Shown one piece after another: positions 21,484 to 32,700 of a stretch of 64,000 nucleotides of DNA. The stretch lies in assembly GCA_019096155.1 (NCBI GenBank), contig JAHCVI010000002.1, positions 1-64,000 on the forward strand, in the 5' to 3' direction. Under the pieces are notes generated by a model. That model was not told the origin of the DNA. It made no database searches and saw only the letters and a program-made list of their open reading frames with translations. Both the position numbers and the translations under genes were made by a program. This DNA is from Staphylotrichum longicolle (Eukaryota > Ascomycota > Sordariomycetes > Sordariales > Chaetomiaceae). Every line of letters starts with the position of its first letter. Position 1 is the first letter of the stretch.

Positions 21484-22781
21484 ATGGACACAGCCGAGAT
21501 GATTGAAGAAAGGAAACTCAGGGTATGGCACGACAAGGGACCCATGATACGACCGACACACGTGTGCTGATGATGCCTCTCTGCCCAGCAAGGATTTGTA
21601 CTCGCAACTCTCATATCGACGGTCGCCGGCACCTTCATCACGGGCATCAACCTCTATGACCGGGTCGTCGAACAGCGCGGCAGAAAAAGCTGGACCGTGG
21701 CCAGAACAAGAAGATCAAGGACCTCGAGCAGCGCTTGAACGAGGCAGAGGACGAAAAGAAGCGCATGAAAGAAGCAGGAAATGGGGGGAACAACGCAACA
21801 ACAACAACAACAACAACAACAACAACCTGAAGAATTCGCTCCAGCAGAGCGGCAACCAGGTCCAGCAAGAGTATGACCGCTATTTTGCGAACCTGGGACC
21901 GAGATTCGCCAAGGGAGACTGTACGTACCACTTCCTGCTGGTCGAACATGTCCCTTGACTCCAGTCCATCGTCAATGCACGAAACTAACCAGTCACTGTC
22001 AGTGATTGCGCAAACGCAAATACAGAGTCAGATCATCCTCCTACAAGGGAGCGTTATCAAGCTGCTCGAGGAGGCCCTCCTTACCGGCTCGCTACCCGAT
22101 ATCAACCGGCTGTACAACACTTCAGAGTTTGCGCGGGAGGGCAGCATTCGAGCACTGCGTGACCAGTACCAGCGTCTGCTAGAATCTGCCCCGCCTCAGC
22201 GACGCCCTACAGGCCCGGTAAGGAGGATCTCTTCAACTCCTTCACTCCGAGGTCACGACGCAGACTCGCTCTGGAGCCAACAGCGTCCGCCGCAGAAGAC
22301 GATCGCGTACAACAACAGCAGTGCTCTGTTTTGCCGCTGTGCAGAGGAATTGCAGCGCACGAGCAGGCCATTGGACAGCTGCATTGTCGTCGAGCGAGGA
22401 TCGGCGGTATGCACCGCTTGTGGTGCAGCAGCCGGCGCTGACGACGAAGAAGACGGTTGTCGGGCATGGAGGATAGAGAAAGAAGTGGCAGTGCGAGGCG
22501 GTAGCTCGACGAGAGAGGATCGGCGCTACTCAAGAGGGTCGGACGCTGGGTCCGAGGCCATCGTGGTCCGAACATACGTGCTAACCAGACGGTTCGTGTT
22601 CAAGTGCCATAGAGAAGGTTCAGGGTACGCGTGTTATCTCTGCTTTCGTCATCGCGACCGGGACACGCTGTGCAGGTCAGAAGAGGGCCTGGTGAGCCAT
22701 GTAACAGGCAAGCACAACATTAGTGAGTACGAGAGCGACAGAGACATCAAGGAGCTAAACAGGTCACTGCCGTACCGGTAG
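21484..22781 (+). CDS. Membrane-anchored coiled-coil protein with Asn run and C-terminal cysteine motif
   Basis: Exons are 21484-21522, 21589-21920 and 22003-22781. The start is MDTAEMIEERKLR, followed after intron 1 by a single hydrophobic segment (GFVLATLISTVAGTFITGIN). A charged coiled coil (KKIKDLEQRLNEAEDEKKRM), a poly-Asn tract coded by (CAA/AAC)n at about 21795-21828, and EYDRYFANLGPRFAKGD come next. The third exon has QSQIILLQGSVIKLLEEALL, a Ser/Arg-rich stretch, and a cysteine/histidine group (YACYLCFRHRDRDTLC ... HVTGKH) near the end that may bind zinc. The frame must shift twice in exon 2: near 21680, and at a G6 run (21783-21788), where one extra base each would restore it. I know proteins of this organisation in Sordariales but no function. 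Confidence 0.65.
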
Positions 22782-24572
22782 TTGGTCGGAGAGGGGAGTC
22801 GAATCAGGAAAAGATGGAGGCTTAGGGAGGCACGCAAGGTTTCAGCTTTGGCTGGCGACGAGTTTTTGCTAAGTTGTTGATTTGAAAGAGAAGAAAGACG
22901 ACGTCGAGAGCATATGGAATGAATAACGTTGGCCCTTTAGGTGGCATGGCTTCCTACGAATGCCCACCACTGTCTCCGTCTGATGGTGTGAGAGTGAGGG
23001 AGATGATGCCTTCCGTCCCAAGGGAGAGCGTGCTCGCAGTGACGTCCGTTACGGAACACACCTTGGCCTGACAAAGTATTCTTCTCTACACCCATTCCTG
23101 TGGAGCTTTTTGTCCAATGTCATTTTCACCACCGTTTTCCCATGCGGACTTCATGTTGCACTGGGCTTGATCTCTTAATCTCCCTTTTAACCCTTACCCT
23201 TGTGCTTGGCGACAGACATTTGTCTCTCTTCGAATAGAGCTCGAACACTGCGACTAACTTCTAGTTTTATGGGACATGGCAGACCGTACGTACCAGTCTC
23301 GGTTTGTTCTAACGCACCAGCTCCCAGTTTCCCGCGACAACTGGATCATGTCGCCTCCTCTGAGACAGTGACGATCGACAGACAGGAGCTCGATGGACAT
23401 GGTGTCGGACTCGGAGCTTGGCAGCATCCTGCAGTCAAATGGATCTCAGCTCAGCCCGACGCGACTCAGCCTCAGTCGCGCTGTGTCGCGCTCCTACGGA
23501 ACCGCGGGAGCCGACCAAGTTCAACTGGAGAACCTGAGGATTCCAAATTTTCTCTTCACTCACATGTGCATCCAACGATCTCAACCCCTAGCAAGTAGGT
23601 GCTCCACATTCTGAAAAGGGAGATGCTCTGGCTGTCATCTCTCTCTGAACTCAATTTGGAGACTGTTTGAGGCGCTGCAGTTGTCGACCCCACATCTTCC
23701 ATCTCGGGTGATAAAAATACGAGAGACCGGACATGAGACGATGAATCGGGTGGAGACTCCGCGGAACGCTGTCCAACGTGTGGCCGGCAAGGTCTTGGCG
23801 CGGTTGGTGCCGCTCCTCTGCCGCGAGGGATCAAATTCGGTGATCTGCCGCTGCCCAGAACCCCAGACCCCAAGCTGGCTTCGCGCTAGCAAATGTCGTG
23901 GTCGCGTGGCGGAACGTCAACGGCTGAGACCGCTGCACGGGGTTTCGTGTTACTGCATGTAGGACACCTGCATGCCCAATGGCAGCAAATGGCGTCAGAG
24001 ACTGTGTGTCGCTCAGCTCATCAGGGGGCGCGGCAAAGGACGGGAGCAAGTTCCAGATTTGGAACGACGCGGTCCCAGCGGCTGCAACTGGGTCTGACAT
24101 TTGATGGGACTGCGGTGGCCTGTGAAGTCAGCACCAAAGGCTCCGAGAGCGATCGCCGCATCCTGGTTGGACAGGGTTTGTTTCAAAGAACGCCCAGAAG
24201 GCCCAGAACGTCCTGGCACAGCTTCTCGCCCCTGGAAATCTCACCATGAAAGAGACGCACCCTTGTCGCTTGGCAGGGGAAGGGGTCGGGGCAGGACGTG
24301 AAAGAACTCACAAAGCCACTCGTCTCTCCTCCGACTTTCTTTTTCTGACGTCGACGGCCTGCTAACCTCTTGCGCACGCGACCTCAATTGATAGCACGAA
24401 TACAACTAACTCTTTAATCCCGTGCCCTTTTTCGACTTATCTTCCCTATCTCCAACTCGTCTTTGGTGTGCCCAAGCTGGAATTGGCCATCACTTAGCCC
24501 GCGGCTTCGCCTTAACCGACTCCCCGAGGCCAGTCATCCTCTTTCTCCCAAGGTTAACTACCACGACACATC
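22782..24572. other. 1.8-kb intergenic region, no gene seen
   Basis: Open frames here overlap each other on both strands and none shows conserved motifs. The last 200 bases, pyrimidine-rich with CCCTTTTTCGAC near 24425, probably belong to the promoter of the bestrophin-like gene. Confidence 0.5.
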
Positions 24573-26253
24573 ATGGCCGATGACGGTGGTCACGCCGGAG
24601 GGGCCCCAGCAGCTCCGTCTGCTCCAGCTGCCCCGAGTGCCAGCCACCAGAGTCCTGCGGAAGCCCTCGCAGTCAACGCCAAGAACCAGAAGAACAACAA
24701 CGTCCCCAACAGCCCGGTGCTAGAGGAGATCGCGTCACTGACGTCGCCCCGTCTCTTCACGCCCAATCCATTCAGCCGCAAGAACACATCCCTGGACATT
24801 GACGACTACTTTGTATGCGCTGGCCGAGCTTCTGGTGCCCGTATCCGCGTGCGAGTCCACTGACATGAGCTCCAGACCGGTCCTCGAGACATCCAGAAGC
24901 ACTCGAAATGGCCCATCTTCCTTCAGATGCATGGGAGCATCCTGCCAAAGCTGATTCTTCCGCTCTTAGCCGTCGCAGCGTGGGCGTCATGGATCACTTG
25001 CATCCACGTGCTGGTCAAGCCGAGTACGTCCACAGCATCGCGGGATTCCATCCCCCTGTGCTCCGGCTTGTGGTTAGACTGACAATACCCCCTCTCACGT
25101 AGTCAACATTGGCAGCGTCTTGCTCACCGTCCTCGGTTTCGTCGTCGGTTTGGGCCTCTCGTTCCGGAGTTCGACGGCATACGAGCGCTACGCCGAGGGC
25201 CGTCGATACTGGGCACAGCTCATCTTGGCGAGTCAAAACCTGGGCCGTGTCTTTTGGGTTCACGCCACTGAGCGGAAGGATATCCCCGAAGACGAAAAGG
25301 AGGAATACCGTAAAAAGGAGGTGCTTGAGAAGCTGACCGCCATGAACCTCGTCGTGGCCTTCTCCGTGGCCCTCAAGCATCGCCTCCGGTTTGAGCCTTA
25401 CACGTGCTACGACGACATCTCGAGCCTTGTTTCGCACCTCAGCACCTTCGCCCAGGCCGCGACCGAGGACGACCACGACAACGCCCAGCGGACCTTCAGG
25501 CGCCACGGCTTCTTCAAGAGCGTGGGCGAGTACCTGGGTGTCTCGTTCGCCGAGAGCAACCCCCGTAAGGCAGTCAAGAAAGCTGGACGGCCCCTCGGAA
25601 ACCTGCCGCTCGAGATCCTCTCGTATCTGGCCAGCTACGCAGACGAGCTTGCTCTCGCCGGCCGTCTGCCCGTTACGATGCACCAAACCACGGTCTACAA
25701 CAACATCGCCATCCTGAATGATGTGCTGGTCGGCACCGAGCGTGTGCTCAACACGCCGCTCCCCATTGCCTACTCGATCGCCATTTCTCAAATCACCTGG
25801 GTGTACATCTTGGTCCTGCCCTTCCAGCTCCTCGGCACTCTCGGCGAACGGTGGATCACCATCCCCGCGACCGTGGTGGCTGCCTACATCATTCTCGGCA
25901 TCTTGTTCATCGGCCGCGAGATCGAGAATCCGTTCGGACAGGACGTCAACGATCTTCCCCTCGAGGGCTATTGTGCTCAGATCGCGGCCGAGATGGATGT
26001 CATTGCCAGCCGTCCCAAGCCGCACAGCAGCCAGTGGATGGAGTCCATCGACAACCGTGTCTTGTGGCCTCTCTCCAGCTCAGGCTGGCCGGTGTGGATG
26101 AGCCGGACCGAGGAGAACATTCGCGAGGCCGTCGTCCACAAGGTCGAAGCGACGTTTGTCAGCCAGAAAGGAAAGGAGGAGGTGCTCAAAGGCCAGCCCG
26201 TGACTGAAAAAGCACCGCATGCGCACAAGAAGGCTTCGGCTGGGGACGTCTGA
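24573..26253 (+). CDS. Bestrophin-like (UPF0187/RFP-TM) chloride channel-type membrane protein
   Basis: Exons are 24573-24812, 24876-25023 and 25103-26253 (donors GTATGC and GTACGT, acceptors CCAG and GTAG), giving about 512 residues. The first 80 residues are Ala/Pro/Asn-rich and disordered. The family core follows: IQKHSKWPIFLQMHGSILPK leading into a membrane helix, then VLGFVVGLGLSFRSSTAYER with YAEGRRYWAQL, the hallmark of the bestrophin/UPF0187 superfamily (PF01062). Further helices include ITWVYILVLPFQLLG and IPATVVAAYIILGILFIGRE, and EIENPFGQDVNDLPLE closes the core. Family members form anion channels; the subcellular site in fungi is not clear. Intact, no frameshift. Confidence 0.92.
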
Positions 26254-27031
26254 GGGCCAGGCGCATGAGCGCATCAGTTTGCATTGCATAGTAATCTTTT
26301 GAGTGAAGATGGGTAATATCAGGCCGAGTCTCTTTTTGTTATTTCTTTTTGGATGGGGCGGGATACCAAAATGCATGGTCATCTGGCGCTGGGACTGTGC
26401 CAGGTGTCATTCTTTTCTCTTGGGTTCTCTTGCACAGAAAATGCTTAGCTGGAGCCAATGAAGATCTTAAAATACTACCTACCTTAATTTGCTCCTTGTC
26501 CTACTTCGCAACCCAATCTCATGCTTGTCGCTTCGCTCCGAGGGCCGTATCTAAGCATATCTGCCCGCCATCTCCATTTAGTAGGATGAAGACTGTGCTT
26601 ACTAGTAATATCTCTCATCATATCAACATGTCCGCCGCTCTTGTCTCGCTTCAGTTCTTCTTGTGTCTTGTCTTTTGATTCACAACACGGCCAGCAGAGC
26701 AAGGGCAGGAAACCCAGCCAACCCATGAGATCCTAGGTTGTGAAGGGGAGGGGGGCGGATGAGACGATGTGGCAAGAAGAAGAGAGTGGAACCAGAAAGC
26801 ACTGAAAGAAGGGAAAAAGAACAGGGACTACTTGAGGAGGTTTCGTTCACTCTGATTCTCACTCCATGCCATCGGGACAATGAGAAGCATCGTGATGCAG
26901 GTTATATCTTCAATGGTTTCAACGCTACTGGCCATATACCAAGGGCTGACATTATTTCCTCCCTTTGCCCAATGGTATGACCCCTGCTATGACTTGGGCT
27001 GAGCGGGTTCAACCAGCACTGTCACCATCAC
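26254..27031. other. Convergent intergenic region, no gene seen
   Basis: 3' ends of the bestrophin-like gene (plus) and the MFS gene (minus) face each other. No stable RNA or repeat was recognised. Confidence 0.5.
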
Positions 27032-28771
27032 CTAGTACTGGAAACGCCACCTCGGGTCGTCGTCACCGCTCCAGTCAACCAAGTCTCCCACTTCCTTGAC
27101 TTCGGGAGTAATGGCCTCCCTCCGCCTGTTCTCCCTCTTGAGCAAAAAGTAGAGAATGGACGAAACGACCACTTCGCCAACCAGATAGCCGAGAGCAAAG
27201 CCGTGGCCAACAAAATAGCGAGGACCGTCGGTGGATCGATACAGCTGGGTGCCGAGCACGGCGCCGAGGTTGCCAATGCTGATCTGCATGGCGTTGGCAA
27301 CGGCTCGCTTCGTCTGCCCAGACACATTGATGGCGGGCCAAGAGAGTGCCAACGCAGTGGCTGGGTAGATGCCTCCTGCAGCAAAGAATGTGCCGAGATA
27401 CGAGACGCCAGGCCGGCTTGTCGGGTCACTATTTGACAAGAGAATGATATAACCGATGATGGCAAATAACGCCGATCCAATCAAAGGCAGGGCTCGGTGT
27501 CCAATGCGCTCCGACAGAGTCGCCACGCCGATGGTGGTAATGAAGGCGAAGGCATAAGGGGGAATAGTGAGCAGCTGGGCGTTGGCCGCCTTATACCCAA
27601 GGTCCTTGATGATCGTTGGCTGCAGCGAGACAGAGTCAGCACGACTGTTGCACACACGGCCCCACCTCCGTCTGAAGTACATACCAGAAACAAGGAGAAC
27701 GTGTACAGGGGCAGGCTCATGGTGTGGAAGCTCAGTCCGTAGAGCCAGCACTTTGGGTCACGCAGAGCCTTGGCCACGTTGCCCCAGGTGAATGTCTCGT
27801 CATGAGTGGCATCGCTATCCGCAGCAAGGCGTCTGCGGATGAAGCGGCGCTCCTTGTCTGACAAAAACTCGGCCGTTTCAGGATAGTTGTAAATGAACCA
27901 GTATGCTCCAACAGCAACCACAACGGTCGCTATTCCCTCCTGCACTTTGGTTAGTAGGGAAGCCGTAGCAAGGGCGACGGAGAGAAGTACCAGTATGAAG
28001 ATCCAGCGCCAGCCGTTTGTCCAAACCACACCGGCCATATGTCCGATTCCCTGAACAACCCAGCGTCAGCACAGCTCGGCTTTGTTCACCGTCCCGGCAT
28101 GGGGTTACTCACATAGGCCAAGATTCCGCCGAAGGAGCCCGCAAGGGCGGCAGCACCAAAGAAGAGCGAGATACGAAACTGCCTCTCCCGTCTTTGATAC
28201 CACATGGAGAAGTAGTACACGACGCCGGGAAAGAGACCAGACTCGGTGACACCTAGGAAGAACCGGGCAACGAAGAACCCAGTCAGATTCCGGACGATGC
28301 CCATCAGTGTGGCAACGATACCCCACAAAATGGTCAAGGTCGGCAGCCAGAATCGAGGAGTTGTCCTCTTGAGAATGATGTTGCAGGGAATCTAGCGTCC
28401 TGTAATTAGAATCCTGTTTGCGAAACCAAAGGACCCTGGCAATCACTCACTTCAAAAAGGACATATCCAATGAAGTAGAGTGTCAGTCCAGTGAGGTACT
28501 GGTTTCCCGTCATGTGAAGATCGTCGGCCAGACCCTCGATTCTGGCGTTTCCAACGTTTGAGCGGTCGAGGAATGAAAGCAGGTACAAGATGCCGACCGC
28601 AGGCAGTAGCCGCCAGTCAATCTTGCGGATCAGCGCTTTCTCGTTGACCGCGTCAACTTCCCCATCGTCCAGGTCAGACGCCGAGGCAGGATCGGTCTCA
28701 TCCTTGGATTTCCTGTCGGGATCGCTGAGGGCTGGGGCGTCGGCCCGTGTCTTTGCTGCGGGCTCGGCCAT
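27032..28771 (-). CDS. MFS transporter of the anion:cation symporter / allantoate permease type
   Basis: Five exons (28771-28451, 28391-28113, 28050-27991, 27939-27685, 27619-27032) encode 500 residues; all four introns have standard sites and keep frame. The product has an acidic N-terminus and then the Dal5/Tna1-type signature IDWRLLPAVGILYLLSFLDR with SNVGNARIEGL. TM segments 4-5 carry GFFVARFFLGVTESGLFPGV and YYFSMWYQRRERQFRIS, diagnostic for this subfamily. A cytoplasmic loop (ETAEFLSDKERRFIRRRLAA) separates the two halves. Such transporters import small organic anions such as nicotinate, allantoate or pantothenate with cations at the plasma membrane; the substrate cannot be read from sequence. 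The gene is intact. Confidence 0.93.
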
Positions 28772-29747
28772 ATTACACGAGGCTTCGGCGAAAACTGGAG
28801 GACGGGCGGCGCGAGGGAAGAGGTGGTGTCTGCAGAGAACGCACCCGGTGACGCAGTTGATCTTGAACCCAACTGGTGACGCACAAGTACAGCTCCAACA
28901 CGGATCCAAAAGTATCCAAAGCGTCGGGCGCAGGAGAATGAGTGAGAATGCCAGACATCAGGGCCATCTCTTGACTGCCCTCGCCGAGATGCCTCATCTT
29001 TAATACTTCCCATGGACGCCATATGCGGCCCGATCCCTTGATGGAGAAGCCTTATTCACCATCGATGCTTCTACTTTGGTGAACCCCGCGAGCCCCGCCG
29101 CAAAACGACCGGGCGTGTTGTCGATTTCAGGTTGATGGCCATGGCCACATTGCCGCTAGAATTGCGACATGATGCTACGCTCCACATCATTGGGCAGCCG
29201 CCCCCACGCTGCCGTCTCCCCGTCCCAGCATATGCAGGGAATTGATCACGACATTGAAAATCCCCTGCTCTGGGGCACAAATGCCGTGCAAAAACGACTT
29301 GGATGCCGGGCTCTTTGTGTTCCAGGACCAAGCTAGCAGTTGCAGACTGTTGAAGAGTGGAACTCACCCCGTGGGGATTTGGGTCAGGGTGGGGGTTCCT
29401 ATGCATCAGTCGTCTCCGAGTCGTTGACTTGAACTGGAAGAGGACTATACGACGTCAAAAGCTTGGGCACTCTTCTTAGTGAATGTACGATACATCGAGT
29501 CGCCTGCTTCATAAACCATACACGCATTGTCGTCGCCATACAGCGTGCAGCAACCACACGGCAAGGAATATTGCGTCGTGCCCACCATCACCACTGACCT
29601 TATCCATGCAAGGCAAGGTAATATTCATGAAAGGGAATCATATAGAAATGTTTCTTTTGTGAGGCGGGGTATCAAACTTGATGTTTGTAGGCAAGACCCC
29701 AAAACCGTGAACCTTGATACCCGTATTGTGGGCAAAACCCCTTGGTT
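28772..29747. other. Intergenic region, no gene seen
   Basis: 5' flank of the MFS gene and 3' flank of the long disordered-protein gene. Short overlapping frames only. Confidence 0.5.
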
Positions 29748-32700
29748 TCACTGTCCGCTTTTCGCCAGGGCTACGTGAGGCACCTGCCCATCAGTCTGTC
29801 CAACAACTTGATCCTTTATCGGTTGCGAGGTTCCAGTTTCGACACTTGATTTCTCAGCATCCAACACTGCGCTGGGTGGTCTGGCGGTCTCGGGGTCCCC
29901 TTGCTGGCGAGCGTCATCTCCTCTCTGACCACCAGCATTCGAGACAGAACCCTTATTCTCTTCATCCGTCGGGTTACCCCTAGCGCCGTCGCCGTCGCCA
30001 CTACCACTCTCAACACCAATGCCAGGGTTGGTTGCCCCGCCAGCTACAACTCCAGAGCCGACAGCCGGCCCGGGACTCCCTGAGCAGGACCAAGTCCCGA
30101 TGGCCCCTCGCCCGCCGACGACGCGGGCATATGACCAAGAGACGTCGCAGAAGGCGTTGGGTTTGTGAGGCTTGTTGCATTCGCCTGCGCTGTCGCACCG
30201 TCTCCTTGACTGGGAGGCAACCACATGTTGGCCAGAGCCTGCGCTGTTGGTGGGCGGCTGCATGCCAGCCTGTAAAGCTGGCGACATCTGGGGTTGAAAC
30301 GTGGGTGCCTGAGCATACGGTGGGCTTGCCATTGAGCCTGGGGGGGAGTATGCCATAAGTTTGGGAGTGAGCGTTCTGGGCAGGATATTGCGCAGGGTTA
30401 ACCCCAGGGACGAGAGCTGTCCATTGGGTCCAGAAAACTGTGGAGGTGCACTGGCAGGCGGGTTGGTCCCAGGGGTTTGAGGCCACGACTGAGGTTGTTG
30501 GTGTGAGGCATTCCAACCCATCACGGGCTGTTGCTGCCCAGGCATTTGCTGAAAAGAAGGCACACCTTGAGGAGCACCTGCTGGACTCCATACCTGCTGC
30601 TGAGTTGGGGTATTCCACTGTGGAAGAGGCTGCTGCCAAGATGGCTGACTTGGGGCAGCCCAAGGGTGCACCTGCTGGCCGATAGGCATTTGTGCATATG
30701 GCTGAGATACCCCATATTGGTTTGGCTGCATCCCCGCCCCAGGCTGAGGTGGCGAAGCTCCTATGCCTTGCTGAGGCAAGCCAGTCTGGCCCGGCCATGG
30801 GGTGCCAGGAGCTTGACCGCCCCAGACTTGGCCTTGCCCAACTGTCCATTGTTGCTGTTGCTGTGGAAACTGGCCGGGTGCTCCCTGACTTGCACTCAAG
30901 CCTCCTTGCATGGGTCCTGGAGGCGTAGCACCTGGCAGGGTCCACGAAGAATATTGTTGGCCAGCTGAATTCACCGCGTGTTGAGCTTGTTGAGGAACCG
31001 GCCCGCCCCAACCTTGTGGGCCGGAAGATCCCTGCGTGACGGGCCCGTGATTGGGGGTGGGAGGTGCCGCAGGTCCGAAAAGCCAGGGCTGTGGTTGTTG
31101 ACCTTGGCTAATGACTTGGGGAACTTGTCCTGCAGGTCCTAGTGGAAAACTGGACGAAACAGCGGATGGCCCAGGAGCCGGGGTTGGCCCCAGAGCGGGG
31201 ACTGGTCCGGGGGCCGTAGTTGACACGGAGCCGGCGACTGGCACGAGAGCGGCGACCGGGGCGGGGCCGGCGGTTGGGCCTGGGATTGCAGCTGGGCCTG
31301 GAGCAGCAGCCGGGCTTGAAGCAGCAGCCGGGCCTGGGGTCGCAGCTGGGCCCGGGGTAGCAGCCGGGCCCGGAGTAGCAGCTGGGCCCGGGGTAGCAGC
31401 TGGGCCCGGGGTAGCCGCTGGGCCTGGGGTAGCAGCTGAGTCTGAAGAAGCGGCTGGCAACGTTGCCTGAGGTCCGGGCCCATCGGCTGGGACGGCTCCG
31501 CTCAGTGTGTTGCCAGTATTTTGGGCAGGATTGGTGGTAGATGAGGCCTGAGGCTGACCGGAAGGAGCTTGCGGGAGAGATTGAGGCTGAAGTTCAGAGG
31601 CTGCAATCCCGGTTTGCTGTCCTGCGTTTTCTTGGCCAGGACCTGGAGTTGGAGTGCCCGCGTGCGCATTCTGTGATTCATCAGGCTGTGCTGACTGCCC
31701 TCCCGTTACACCTGCAATCTCAGTAGTGTTTGAGACAGAATCGGTTGGTAAACTGCCGGGGACAATACCAACTGGGGCGGGTGACGGTTGAGGCTGCGGC
31801 GGATGATGCAGACTGGGATGCAAAGGCTGTCCAACAGGCCTTTCTGAATAGCCCATGGTGGGCAACGCGGCTTGGGGTGCTTGAGAAGGTTGACAAGGTT
31901 GAGAAGCCTGAGCGGGCGGAGATTGTCCGGCAGGCCCTTGCGTACCCACCTGCGGCTGGGCAAATTGAGGAGGGAGTTGGTGAGGCTGAGGAGATTGATG
32001 GGGCTGGAGGGGTTGAGGAGGTAGATGAGTTTGAAGGGGCTGATAAATCTGAGAAGGCTGAGAAGGTTGCGGCGGTTGATGAGGCTGCGGGGTTTGCTGG
32101 GGTTGAAAGACTTGAGCGGGCTGTTGATACGGAGAAGGCTGAGGAGGTAGCTGGGCTTGATGGGGTTGTTGTAGTTGCTGAGGATGAGAAGGATGATGTG
32201 GGTGTTGTTGTTGAGGGTGAGAAGGTTGATGTGGTTGTTGAGGCTGGCCTGGCCCTGGTGATGCTCCGATTGGAGCAAAGCTAACCGCAGATCCTGGAGT
32301 AGCCGGTGTGCCAGATGGCCAAGCCAGCGGTACCTGGCTTGGGGGAGGAGATTGCACCGTGCCTCCCGCACCAGCGGTTGGGCTGGGCCAGGTCGGAGGC
32401 TGCCCAGTAGTCGCCTGTTGCGGCATACCGGGCGCTGGCACGGGTCCATAGGCACTGGCCGGCGCATTCGTGGCTGGCTTCGCCTGGGCAGCCGAGATGG
32501 ATCTTTGCCTGTGCAGGGCGGCAGCTTGTGACGCGGCCGCTTGGGCATTTGTAGCAGCGACATGTGCCGACGACGCAGCAGTTTTGATAGCACCGCCCAG
32601 CCGGCTGGCCGTCTTCTTGCTCCATTTTACCGTGTCCTTGCTGAAGACCGAGTTTGCGAAGCCGCTGAAGCTCGTGCTTGCTCCAGAGTGCTTGCCGGGT

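Noticed and set aside
30010..32593. Several long frames overlapping the Pro/Gln-rich gene on the same and opposite strands
   Set aside because: Low-complexity, GC-rich coding sequence opens other frames by chance. Only two short islands near 30.1-30.4 kb were kept as possible frameshifts.
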